Below, piece by piece: positions 56,037 to 64,000 of a stretch of DNA of 64,000 nucleotides. The translations under genes and the position numbers were made by a program. Source of the DNA: Antrihabitans stalactiti (lineage in GTDB: Bacteria; Actinomycetota; Actinomycetes; Mycobacteriales; Mycobacteriaceae); the NCBI RefSeq assembly GCF_012932915.1, contig NZ_VCQU01000001.1:930001-994000 (forward strand), read 5' to 3'. The notes under the pieces are model-generated. The model was not told where the DNA came from. It made no database searches and saw only the letters and a list, made by a program, of their open reading frames with translations. How positions within the stretch are numbered: position 1 is the stretch's first letter; each line of letters opens with the position of its first letter.

Positions 56037-57368
56037 CTAACCAACCAGTGCGTCGACGAACGCCGCCGGCTCGAACGGCGCCAGATCGTCGGCACCTTCA
56101 CCCAGTCCGACCAGCTTCACAGGCACACCGAGCTCGTGCTGCACCTGGAAGACGATGCCACCCTTGGCTGTTCCGTCCAGCTTGGTAAGCACGACGCCGC
56201 TGATCTTGACAACATCGGCGAACACCCGCGCCTGCATCAGACCGTTCTGCCCGATCGTCGCATCGAGGACCAGCAGCACCTCGTCGACCGTCGCGCGCTT
56301 TTCGATGACGCGCTTGACCTTGCCGAGCTCGTCCATCAGGCCGGTCTTCGTGTGCAACCGTCCGGCTGTGTCGATCAGGACGACGTCGACACCCATTTCG
56401 ATGCCCTTGGACACCGCGTCGAATGCCACGGAGGCGGGGTCGGCGTGCTCCTTGCCTCGGACCGTGTCTGCGCCGACGCGCTCACCCCAGGTCTGCAGCT
56501 GATCTGCCGCGGCCGCACGGAAGGTGTCCGCAGCCCCGAGCAGCACGCGCCGACCGTCGGCAACCAGTACCCGGGCGAGCTTGCCAGTCGTGGTCGTCTT
56601 GCCTGTGCCGTTGACACCGACGACCAGCAGAATCGACGGGTGATCGTCGTGCGGCAATGCACGGACCGAGCGGTCCAGCTCCGGGTGCAGGTGCTCGATG
56701 AGGACCTCACGCAGCAGCGCGCGCGCTTGCCCCTCGGTCCGCACGCTGCGTGCCGCCATCTCGACCCGCAACTGCTCGACCACCGACGTCGTGACCGCGG
56801 TACCCAGGTCGGCGATCAGGAGGGTGTCTTCGACTTCTTCCCAGGAGTCCTCGTCGAGGTCGCCGCCACCGAGCAGGCCGAGCAGACTCTTTCCGACCGC
56901 GGATTGCGAACGGGCGAGGCGACCGCGCAGCTTCTCCAGCCTGCCTTCGGTCGGCGCAATCTGGTCGATCGCCGGAACGGACTCGGCGCCTGCCGGCGTC
57001 TCCGGGATCGCAGGCAGTTCGATCTCTTCGACGACGGTTTCGGCCTCGACGTCGGGCTCGGGTAGCCGGACCTCGGAAATCCCCCGCCGCGGTGCGTCGC
57101 GCGGCACCGCCGCGTCGTCGCCGACCATCGGCTGGCCCTCGGTCTCGGTCCGCTCACCGAGCGGTGGGCGGGGCGCGGTCGCGGTGCCACCTTGGCTGAA
57201 CGTGAAGCCACCGCCCGCCTTGTAGCCACCTGAGCGGTCCTCGAGAGCAGGCGGCTTGTTCGGCGCCAGCGAAATGCGGCGCTTGCGGTACAACATCAAC
57301 CCGGCCGTCAGGGCGATCAGAAGTACTGCGGCGAGTACCGCAATCAGAATCCAGGCTTGGGCAGTCAC
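56037..57368 (-). CDS. ftsY: Signal recognition particle receptor FtsY
   Basis: 443-residue SRP receptor. A TM helix (residues about 5-25) is followed by an acidic linker of about 110 residues and then the NG domain: GVNGTGKTTTTGKLARVL, DTFRAAAADQLQTWGER, DTAGRLHTKTGLMDEL and LTKLDGTAKGG. The N-terminal helix is typical of actinobacterial FtsY, which is anchored in the membrane. The start is GTG. Together with Ffh it delivers ribosomes to the translocon. Gene order near smc is conserved. Confidence 0.96.
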   Translation of the reverse strand: MTAQAWILIAVLAAVLLIALTAGLMLYRKRRISLAPNKPPALEDRSGGYKAGGGFTFSQGGTATAPRPPLGERTETEGQPMVGDDAAVPRDAPRRGISEVRLPEPDVEAETVVEEIELPAIPETPAGAESVPAIDQIAPTEGRLEKLRGRLARSQSAVGKSLLGLLGGGDLDEDSWEEVEDTLLIADLGTAVTTSVVEQLRVEMAARSVRTEGQARALLREVLIEHLHPELDRSVRALPHDDHPSILLVVGVNGTGKTTTTGKLARVLVADGRRVLLGAADTFRAAAADQLQTWGERVGADTVRGKEHADPASVAFDAVSKGIEMGVDVVLIDTAGRLHTKTGLMDELGKVKRVIEKRATVDEVLLVLDATIGQNGLMQARVFADVVKISGVVLTKLDGTAKGGIVFQVQHELGVPVKLVGLGEGADDLAPFEPAAFVDALVG

Positions 57369-57434
57369 AGCCCCATCCTTTCAGAGATCGATTCGAATCT
57401 TCTCGGGCGGCATTTGAAGTGCGACGATGGACCG

Positions 57435-57830
57435 GTGGCCGACATAGAACTCAATGTCCTCGGATCCGAGCTCGTCGAGTGTGGGACCGATCCTGTGACC
57501 GGCTTCTTCCGCGACGGCTGCTGCAGCACCGGGCCGGAAGATATCGGTAGCCATACGGTCTGCGTCGTCGTGACCGCTGAATTTCTTCGGCATCAGAAAT
57601 CAGTGGGCAACGACTTGACCACACCACGACCCGAGTACCGGTTCCCGGGACTCGTTCCGGGCGATCGGTGGTGCGTCGTGGCCAGCCGGTGGCTGCAAGC
57701 GCACAAAGACGGAATGGCGACCCCCGTCGTCCTGGCCGCGACGCACGAACGCGCGCTCGAGGTCATTCCGCTGGAACTGTTGCGCGGTCAAGCCGTCGAC
57801 GTTCCCGACGACTTGACCGGCATCGTCTGA
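57435..57830 (+). CDS. DUF2237 family protein
   Basis: 131-residue protein. It begins ADIELNVLGSELVECGTDPV after a GTG start and keeps the family core TGFFRDGCCSTGPEDIGSHT, EFLRHQKSVGNDLTTP and FPGLVPGDRWCVVASRW. Four Cys are present, including the CC pair. Function of the family is unknown. The frame is open upstream but without a better start, and that region is the ftsY promoter area. It converges on the Pro/Gln-rich gene with 3 bases between stops. Confidence 0.82.
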   Translation: MADIELNVLGSELVECGTDPVTGFFRDGCCSTGPEDIGSHTVCVVVTAEFLRHQKSVGNDLTTPRPEYRFPGLVPGDRWCVVASRWLQAHKDGMATPVVLAATHERALEVIPLELLRGQAVDVPDDLTGIV

Positions 57831-57833
57831 CGT

Positions 57834-58514
57834 CTAAACGCTGCTGAGTGACGCGAGCAGCACGATGTTGAGCAAGAACAACAGAATCACGACGCCGATA
57901 ATGCACACGAACGCCACCATGCCCGGGAACTTCTGCGGTACGTGACCGACCGCGCCCCTGAAGAACATCATCACGGGTGAGGCGTAGTACACCGGAATAG
58001 TCTGTCCGGCCTGGACCTCGACCGGCAGCGCCGACGGACCGTGACGCCACAGCCACCGCGTGTAGACCTCGACGAGGTGGCGGCCCGGTGCGACATCGAC
58101 GAAGGTCGGGCCCCACGTGCGGCCGCGCTCGACGCCGTCGACCAGAATCGCCGGACCGGTCAGGAAGAAGATCCAGTTCAGGACGAAGAACTTCGTCTCG
58201 ATAGCGAGTCGACCCGCGCCCTGCGGGATGGGTCCACCACCGGGCTGCGGCTGTGGCGGTGCGTACTGGTTCGGCTGCGCCTGCTGGCCGTACGGTCCGG
58301 GCTGCTGCGGATAGCCCTGCTGCTGCGGAGCGAAATGCTGCGGCTGCTGCGGGTAGCCAGGCGCCGGATAGCCCGGCGTTTGTCCGGGTTGCGGAAAACC
58401 GGGTTGTTGCGGATATCCCTGCTGAGGCGGGTACCCCTGCTGCGGATACCCCTGCTGCGGCGGGTAGCCGGGCTGCTGCTGCCCCTGCCCTGGGGGCCAG
58501 TTCGGATTACTCAT
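57834..58514 (-). CDS. Pro/Gln/Tyr-rich membrane protein with PQQGYP repeats
   Basis: 226-residue protein. Residues 1-95 are a low-complexity segment with repeated PQQGYPQQ / GYPPQQ units. The second half is folded, with a hydrophobic segment near 108-128 ([18 protein letters not shown]) and a C-terminal TM helix (about 200-222, [20 protein letters not shown]). Similar disordered Pro/Gln tails occur on actinobacterial envelope proteins, and may mediate binding to partners or phase separation. No function is known. It sits after smc on the same strand. Confidence 0.78.
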   Translation of the reverse strand: MSNPNWPPGQGQQQPGYPPQQGYPQQGYPPQQGYPQQPGFPQPGQTPGYPAPGYPQQPQHFAPQQQGYPQQPGPYGQQAQPNQYAPPQPQPGGGPIPQGAGRLAIETKFFVLNWIFFLTGPAILVDGVERGRTWGPTFVDVAPGRHLVEVYTRWLWRHGPSALPVEVQAGQTIPVYYASPVMMFFRGAVGHVPQKFPGMVAFVCIIGVVILLFLLNIVLLASLSSV

Positions 58515-58592
58515 TAATGCTCGTCCAATCGCCGGTCCGCTGCGTTCGATGCACTGTAGCTCAGGCCGAGCACCACTGCCGCTCTGGCGATT

Positions 58593-61500
58593 TCACCCGG
58601 TCGCGGCCACACCGAGGTTCTGTCCACGCAGCCGTTGCGAGATCACAGTGGTGATTCCGTCGCCCCGCATACTGACGCCATACAGCGCGTCTGCGACCTC
58701 CATCGTCGGCTTCTGGTGGGTGATGACGATCAGCTGCGACCGCTCCCGCAGCTGTTCGAAAAGCTTGATCAGCCGACGCAGATTCGTGTCGTCCAACGCG
58801 GCCTCGACTTCGTCCATCACGTAGAACGGTGACGGCCGGGCGCGGAAGATCGCGACGAGCAGCGCGACAGCGGTCAGCGACTTCTCGCCACCGGACAGCA
58901 GCGACAGGCGCTTGACCTTCTTGCCTGGCGGACGCGCTTCCACCTCGATACCGGTGGTCAGCATGTCCGACGGATCGGTCAGCAGGAGCCGGCCTTCGCC
59001 GCCGGGGAACAGCGTCTCGAAGACCTGGACGAATTCGCGTTCGACGTCGGCGTAGGCGTCGGTGAACACCTGCAGGATGCGCGAGTCCACCTCCGCGACC
59101 ACGTCGAGCAGGTCCTTGCGGGCGTTCTTGACATCTTCGAGCTGTGTCGACAGGAAGGTGTAGCGCTCCTCGAGCGCCGCGAACTCTTCCAAGGCGAGCG
59201 GGTTGACCTTGCCTAGCGTCGTGAGGTCTTTCTGCGCGGCCTTCGCACGCCGTTCCTGCGTTGCGCGGTCGTAGCGCAGGGGCGCGGGCGCGACGACCTG
59301 CTCTCCCCGTTCCTTCGCCTGCTCGTATTCCGCCATCTCCAATGCCGACGGAGGCAGCGTGACGTGCGGTCCGTACTCGGCGACCAGATCGTCGAGTCCG
59401 ATGCCGAACTGTTCGGCGATCGACTCCTCCAGCTGTTCGATGCGGAGCGCAACCTGCGCGCGAGCCACTTCGTCGCGATGGACGGCGTCGGTCAGCGCGG
59501 TCAGTCGGCTGTTCAGAACGCGAACCCGCTCCTTGACCAGGTTGAGCTGCGCGTTGCGCTCTCCCCGCTGTTTGACGAGTTCATCTCGATGCGAAATTGC
59601 CTCGGCAACAACTTCTTCCAGATGCGATGCGACTTTCTGACCAGAATCAGCGACTGCCGCAGCTACTTCCGCAGCATGTCTGCGCGCACGTTGAGCGCGC
59701 TCGGCACGGACCCGGGCCTCCCGTTCGGCGCGCGCCGACCGTCGTAGCGAATCCGCCTTGCCGCGAAGCGATTCCGCCCGCTCCTCCGCTGTACGGACCG
59801 CGAGCCTCGCCTCGACCTCTACCGCCCGGACCTCGGCCAGCGCGACGGCAGCCTGCTCGCGTTCGCGGCTGGCCTCGTCTGCGCCCGCGAGTCCAGCGCC
59901 GTCGGCGTCGATTCCGGAGTGTTCCTGCTCCGCCAGCCCCAACCGCTCTTCCAACTCGGCAAGGGCAACCATCGTCTCTTCACGACCGGCCTCCGCTTCG
60001 GCTCGTTGGTCGACGAGTCGGGCAGATTCGGCATGCGACAGCCGTGCCGCTTGACCGAGCCGCCCGAGCTGTTCATAGACAGCAGCCAACGCTCGGTCGG
60101 ATTCGTGCAGTGCCGATAGCGCCGTCTCGGCGGCATCGCGACGATGACGCTGTTCGTCGAGCGCCCCTGACAGCGCGGCTCCGAGTTCCTCCGACCGCCG
60201 CTCGGCCGAACGCAAGGCTTTCGTAGCCGCGTCGATTGCCGCCTGCACTTCGAGCATGCTCGGCGGCCGGTCCGACCCACCCGTGATCCAGCCCGGACCG
60301 ACCAGATCGCCTTCGGTGGTCACCGCGCGCACGCCCGAATGCTTGCCGACCAGGTCGACAGCGTCTGCAACGGTCGGCACCAGCACGACGCCGGACAACA
60401 TGGCACCGAGCGCGCTGCGCAGCGGATCCGCGCAGGACACGACATCCACAACCCAGCGCGCGCCCGCAGGCAACGCGATGGTCGGCATGGCGACCGCCGT
60501 CGAGTGCCCGAAGACGAGTGCCGCACGGCCGCCGTCGGCCGCTTTCAACGCGGCGACCGCATCGGCCGCAGACCGCGCTGACTCGACGGCAATGGCATCG
60601 GCGGCTGGTCCCATGGCGGCGGCAACGGCAACCTCGCACCCTGCCTCGACCTCGATCAACGAGGCCAACGGACCGAGCATCGAGCCGGCTTGGTGCTCGA
60701 CCAACCACGCCGCGCCGTCCTTGCGCCGCAAATTCATCGACAGGGCTTCGATCCGCGCGCCGAGCGAGGCAACCTCTTTACCTGCCGCTCGTTCTTGTTC
60801 GCGCAGTTCGTTGACGCGCTGATCGGCGAGCGCCAGCGCTTCGACCGCGTGCTCATGCTGGCTGTCGAGGCCCAATTCACCGGCGTCGAGATCGCCCAAC
60901 TGGGATTGGACGCCGTCGAACTCGGCTTGCGCGGCGTCGCCCCGGCGGCGCGCCTCCTCGATTGCCACCGACAACCGGGCAACCTCGGCGTCGACCGACT
61001 GCGCTCTGGCGCGCAGCGTGTCGACCTGACCGGAGAGCCTGGCAAGCCCCTCACGACGATCGGCGACTGCCCGCACCGCCGCGATGTGCGCGTGTTCGGC
61101 CGCTGCTGCGGCGCCCTCGCGCTCGACGAGCAGGTCCTTTGCCGCATCCAAGGCCGCGCGCGCCACTTCCAGCGCCTCGATCAACTCGGCTTCGTCAGCA
61201 GCGACTCGGTCGGCCTCCGCCTCCAACTGATCGGGATCGCGTCCCTGACTCGACGTGGGTTCGGCGACGAGGTGACGTGCGCGTTCCTTCGCGATCCGGA
61301 CCGTCGCGTTGACCCGTTCGGCGAGCGCAGACAGTTGGAACCAGGTCTGCCCAGCCGCCTCAGCACTCGGCGTCAGCCGAGCGACAGCGAGTTCTTGCTC
61401 GCTCAACTCCGCGGTTGCCGCTTCGAGCTCCGCGAGCACTGTCTCCTGCTCCTCACGAATCATTGCTTCGTGAGTTTGTTGGCTTGCAAACTCGTTCCGG

Positions 61501-62210
61501 CGAGTTACGAGGTCGTCGGCAGCAAGGCGCAATCGCGCGTCACGCAGATCCGCCTGGACGGTCTGCGCGCGCCGCGCGACTTCGGCCTGCCTGCCCAGCG
61601 GTTTCAACTGACGCCGCAATTCAGCAGTCAAATCGTTAAGGCGCGCAAGGTTGGCCTGCATCGCGTCGAGTTTGCGGACCGCTTTTTCTTTTCTTTTGCG
61701 ATGCTTGAGAACTCCTGCCGCTTCTTCGATGAAAGCGCGCCGATCTTCCGGGCGCGATTCCAGAATTGCAGCAAGTTGACCTTGGCCGACGATTACGTGC
61801 ATTTCGCGCCCGATACCGGAATCGCTCAGCAGTTCTTGCACATCCATCAAACGGCAGGAGCTGCCATTGATTTCGTATTCGCCCGCACCGTCGCGAAACA
61901 TTCGTCGGGTAATGGAAACTTCGGCATATTCGATAGGTAAGGCACCGTCTGAGTTATCTATGGTGAGCGTCACTTCCGCTCGACCGAGTGGTGCACGACC
62001 AGACGTACCAGCGAAGATCACGTCTTCCATTTTTCCGCCGCGAAGCGCTTTTGCACCCTGCTCCCCCATTACCCAGGAGAGGGCATCCACGACGTTGCTC
62101 TTCCCGGATCCATTCGGGCCGACGACGCAGGTGATTCCCGGTTCGAAGCGAAGAGTCGTCGCCGAAGCGAAGGACTTGAAGCCCTTGAGCGTCAGACTCT
62201 TGAGATGCAT
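58593..62210 (-). CDS. smc: Chromosome segregation protein SMC
   Basis: 1205-residue SMC ATPase. Walker A at residue about 32 ([20 protein letters not shown]), coiled coil, central hinge (about 500-660, with [14 protein letters not shown] after it), second coiled coil, and the C-terminal head with the ABC signature [20 protein letters not shown] and Walker [15 protein letters not shown]. It compacts and arranges the chromosome with ScpA/ScpB. Full-length, ATG start. Next to ftsY as in mycobacteria, though acyP, fpg and rnc, expected upstream, are not in the window. Confidence 0.97.
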   Translation of the reverse strand: MHLKSLTLKGFKSFASATTLRFEPGITCVVGPNGSGKSNVVDALSWVMGEQGAKALRGGKMEDVIFAGTSGRAPLGRAEVTLTIDNSDGALPIEYAEVSITRRMFRDGAGEYEINGSSCRLMDVQELLSDSGIGREMHVIVGQGQLAAILESRPEDRRAFIEEAAGVLKHRKRKEKAVRKLDAMQANLARLNDLTAELRRQLKPLGRQAEVARRAQTVQADLRDARLRLAADDLVTRRNEFASQQTHEAMIREEQETVLAELEAATAELSEQELAVARLTPSAEAAGQTWFQLSALAERVNATVRIAKERARHLVAEPTSSQGRDPDQLEAEADRVAADEAELIEALEVARAALDAAKDLLVEREGAAAAAEHAHIAAVRAVADRREGLARLSGQVDTLRARAQSVDAEVARLSVAIEEARRRGDAAQAEFDGVQSQLGDLDAGELGLDSQHEHAVEALALADQRVNELREQERAAGKEVASLGARIEALSMNLRRKDGAAWLVEHQAGSMLGPLASLIEVEAGCEVAVAAAMGPAADAIAVESARSAADAVAALKAADGGRAALVFGHSTAVAMPTIALPAGARWVVDVVSCADPLRSALGAMLSGVVLVPTVADAVDLVGKHSGVRAVTTEGDLVGPGWITGGSDRPPSMLEVQAAIDAATKALRSAERRSEELGAALSGALDEQRHRRDAAETALSALHESDRALAAVYEQLGRLGQAARLSHAESARLVDQRAEAEAGREETMVALAELEERLGLAEQEHSGIDADGAGLAGADEASREREQAAVALAEVRAVEVEARLAVRTAEERAESLRGKADSLRRSARAEREARVRAERAQRARRHAAEVAAAVADSGQKVASHLEEVVAEAISHRDELVKQRGERNAQLNLVKERVRVLNSRLTALTDAVHRDEVARAQVALRIEQLEESIAEQFGIGLDDLVAEYGPHVTLPPSALEMAEYEQAKERGEQVVAPAPLRYDRATQERRAKAAQKDLTTLGKVNPLALEEFAALEERYTFLSTQLEDVKNARKDLLDVVAEVDSRILQVFTDAYADVEREFVQVFETLFPGGEGRLLLTDPSDMLTTGIEVEARPPGKKVKRLSLLSGGEKSLTAVALLVAIFRARPSPFYVMDEVEAALDDTNLRRLIKLFEQLRERSQLIVITHQKPTMEVADALYGVSMRGDGITTVISQRLRGQNLGVAATG

Positions 62211-62583
62211 AGTCGTGCCAGATTACCGGGTCGCAGACTTTCGCCTTACACGAGCCGATTCGGTCGTCGGTATATGCGACAGGTGTGTCTTGCGAGTCGC
62301 CGTGCTCGGTGCCACACTGCTGGTCTCGAGCGACGGGAACAAGCGCTCTACTCGCTTGTGACAAGGGACACGAAAGGTATGGCAGTAAACTGGGCAGTCC
62401 TGGCCACAAAGTACGATCGGACCTGTCCTTGACTGAAACATCGGTCGCCTGAGATTGTTACCGATCAAGATCGGTTCGCTCGCGACAGATCACAGTTGCT
62501 CGACCTAAACCGAATCTGCCGAGGGGAACCGAGATGAATCGATTCGATGCAATCGATACAGGCGCCACTCGCGTGGACCATGC
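62211..62583. promoter_or_regulatory. 373-base divergent intergenic region between smc and the prenyl synthase gene
   Basis: No convincing protein gene here. It should hold promoters for both genes. ACAAGCG (62339-62345) and CGCTTGT (62353-62359) form an inverted repeat whose right arm overlaps a second palindrome, CTTGTGACAAG (62355-62365), so ACAAG occurs three times in 27 bases; a regulator site is possible. A small frame starts at 62534. Confidence 0.45.
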
Positions 62584-62602
62584 ATGGTGGTCAATGCCGT
62601 GA
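62534..62602 (+). CDS. Possible 22-residue leader peptide upstream of the prenyl synthase
   Basis: ATG at 62534 follows GAGGGGAACCGAG, a good ribosome site, and encodes MNRFDAIDTGATRVDHAWWS plus MP before TGA at 62600-62602. It overlaps the start of the prenyl synthase gene in a different frame, so translation of one could affect the other. It may equally be chance. No regulatory stem or codon run was found. Confidence 0.25.
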   Translation: MNRFDAIDTGATRVDHAWWSMP

Positions 62603-63612
62603 CAGTCGTCGACCCTGCGGCAGATACCGAAGCGCACGGATTTGCAGAATTTCGGCATACGCTCGCTGATGCCCTCACGGTCGAGTACGAACAGATCCTC
62701 GGCCGTTTCGGCCTGCAAGATCACGCCCCCAGCCTCTATTCGGGGCGCTACTTCCGCTCTCGCCTCGCCCATCAAGTAGCAGGCGGCGATAGCCAAACAC
62801 TTCTCGACCGGTGCAAAGCACTCGAAATGATGCACACCGCGACGCTCGTTCACGACGACGTCATCGACAAAGCGGTCCTTCGTAGGAACCTTCCGACCAT
62901 TGCGCATCTGCAGGGTCCGGACGAGGCGCTGTTGATCGGAAATATGATTGCTACCCGAGCAATCACAATTGTCGCGTCGGCAAGCGAACCGATGACAACG
63001 GATTTTCTCGATGCATACGACCGTGTGAATACCGCGCAGGAGCGAGAGCTGCGCTACCGCGGTGTCCTTGATAAAACCGAAGAGCAGTACTACCAGATTT
63101 GCCGCGGCAAGACGTCCGCGATGCTCGAACTCGCTTTCCTGATCGGTGCTGCGGAAAACGGCCCCGACGACGGCCACGAACATCTGCTGCTCGCGATCCG
63201 CGAAGTCGGGATCGCCTTCCAGGTCATCGACGATGTCGAAGACCTCGTCGCCTGGTTGGAGGGCGCCGAAATCGACCGCTCGAAGCGAGCGCAGTTCGAC
63301 ATCGAACTCGGGAACTACACACTTCCAGTGATCGTCGCGCTCGACGCCGCGTCCGGCGACAAAACGGAGCGCTCGCTCGACGACGTCGACAAGCAGACGT
63401 GGCTCGACGCGATCGAGACCACGTTCAAAGTCGCGTTCCGGCATCTTGAAACGGCAGAAGCCGAGGTCGACCGCGCGCGCAAGAAGGCCGAGACTCCGCT
63501 CGTCGTGCAACGCGTGGACGCCTGGTCGAAGCGGGTATCGGACGCGTTGCACACGAAAAAGCTGGACTCGGTGGTCCGCGACTTCATGCACGACGGCGAA
63601 GACGACGACTGA
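62584..63612 (+). CDS. Polyprenyl diphosphate synthase family protein
   Basis: 342-residue trans-prenyltransferase fold. The two Asp-rich motifs are present: DDVID at residues 91-95 and DDVED in FQVIDDVEDLV. They bind magnesium and the diphosphates. The usual N-terminal GGKRLRP-like motif is changed to SGRYFRSRLAHQ, so activity on standard substrates is uncertain. Product could be a long-chain isoprenoid (for quinone or lipid carrier) or a specialised one. The ATG at 62584 lacks a strong ribosome site. It converges on the flotillin-like gene. Confidence 0.85.
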   Translation: MVVNAVTVVDPAADTEAHGFAEFRHTLADALTVEYEQILGRFGLQDHAPSLYSGRYFRSRLAHQVAGGDSQTLLDRCKALEMMHTATLVHDDVIDKAVLRRNLPTIAHLQGPDEALLIGNMIATRAITIVASASEPMTTDFLDAYDRVNTAQERELRYRGVLDKTEEQYYQICRGKTSAMLELAFLIGAAENGPDDGHEHLLLAIREVGIAFQVIDDVEDLVAWLEGAEIDRSKRAQFDIELGNYTLPVIVALDAASGDKTERSLDDVDKQTWLDAIETTFKVAFRHLETAEAEVDRARKKAETPLVVQRVDAWSKRVSDALHTKKLDSVVRDFMHDGEDDD

Positions 63613-63616
63613 CCCG

Positions 63617-64000
63617 TCAGCCTTTGAGCTCGGGCACCCTCCGCTCCCCGTCCGGAGAGCCTGCAGCCTGCTGCCCTAGACCGCTGCGCAACGAGTCGAA
63701 GATGGCGAGACCCTGCCCGACCAGTCCCGTCGCGATCTCACCGAGACCGTCCGCACCATTGAGGACCGTGAGGTTCGCGCCCGACAGTCCCTGCGCGGCC
63801 TGCTTCACGATCTCGGGTAGCTGGTCGATCAGCATCCGGTCCAGCGCAACCCGGTTGTGCGACGCCGCTGCCTCGGCCTGAATCTTCATCTTCTCGGCAT
63901 CGGCCTGCGCCAAGATCCGCACTCGTTCAGCCTCTGCTTCAGCGGGCTTGACCACCTCCGACACCAACTGTTGCTGTCGAAGTTCAGCGGCGCGTTCAGC
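63617..64000 (-). CDS. Flotillin-like SPFH family protein, 5' truncated
   Basis: C-terminal 127 residues of a flotillin-family protein; the frame stays open to the window edge. The visible part is the Ala/Glu-rich coiled-coil (AERAAELRQQQLVSEVVKPA, then EAEAERVRILAQADAEKMKI), followed by LPEIVKQAAQGLSGANLTVL, typical of the flotillin C-terminus. Flotillins scaffold membrane microdomains rich in isoprenoid lipids. The neighbouring prenyl synthase, converging here, makes a functional link tempting but untested. Confidence 0.85.
   Translation of the reverse strand, partial: AERAAELRQQQLVSEVVKPAEAEAERVRILAQADAEKMKIQAEAAASHNRVALDRMLIDQLPEIVKQAAQGLSGANLTVLNGADGLGEIATGLVGQGLAIFDSLRSGLGQQAAGSPDGERRVPELKG

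Noticed and set aside
62205-62468. Two overlapping small frames (75 and 81 codons) upstream of the prenyl synthase
   Set aside because: No ribosome sites, biased Arg/Cys composition and overlap with the smc start; treated as non-coding.

Overview
The window is a high-GC actinobacterial chromosome segment, most like Rhodococcus or another Nocardiaceae member of the Mycobacteriales. Signs are a full mce lipid-import operon, DUF3558-type lipoproteins, several F420/flavin-type LLM oxidoreductases, many GTG and TTG starts, and a core order I recall from mycobacteria and rhodococci (smc, ftsY, amtB, glnB, glnD, ffh, rpsP, khpA, rimM, trmD ... rplS, lepB, rnhB, DUF2469, yraN, comM, dprA ... xerC, M23 peptidase). 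I saw no rRNA, tRNA, CRISPR, transposase or phage gene. Names rest on motifs and family knowledge; no search was run.

Layout. 1-8739 (+): an mce operon (end of yrbEB, mceA-F, an Mce-associated protein) followed closely by a DUF445 membrane protein. 8752-12251: a TetR regulator divergent from a coupled VOC / FAD-dehydrogenase / LLM-oxidoreductase operon, with overlapping and probably leaderless promoters. 12259-13746: paired DnaA-box sequences, an M23 peptidase and convergent xerC. 13809-16424: a small secreted protein, two tandem two-domain lipoproteins and a strong hairpin terminator. 16433-21011: a StyA-like monooxygenase, free methionine sulfoxide reductase and a DszA/DszC-like pair. 21077-26557 (-): dprA, comM, yraN, DUF2469, rnhB, lepB, rplS.

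26631-36863: a membrane protein, tex, and a seven-gene acyl-CoA degradation cluster with a divergent TetR gene. This block separates rplS from trmD, which are usually neighbours. 36911-38808 (-): trmD, rimM, khpA, rpsP. 38977-44743: a tripartite tricarboxylate transporter (tctCBA) with a coupled universal stress protein, divergent from a CitA/CitB-type two-component system. 44800-52792 (-): an LLM oxidoreductase, amidohydrolase, ffh, glnD, glnB, amtB. 52996-55100 (-): an HMG-CoA-lyase-like enzyme coupled to a family III CoA-transferase. 55101-55347 is a dense non-coding patch with two long hairpins and a 34-bp direct repeat. 55348-62210: a conserved hypothetical, ftsY, DUF2237, a Pro/Gln-rich membrane protein and smc. 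The window ends with a polyprenyl diphosphate synthase and the C-terminal part of a flotillin-like protein.

The overall picture is a conserved housekeeping backbone (protein export, translation, nitrogen control, chromosome maintenance) interrupted between core genes by catabolic and transport modules, each with its own regulator. The least explained parts are the VOC/FAD/LLM operon, the acyl-CoA cluster lodged between trmD and rplS, the repeat patch at 55.1-55.4 kb, and paired DnaA boxes far from any recognisable origin.
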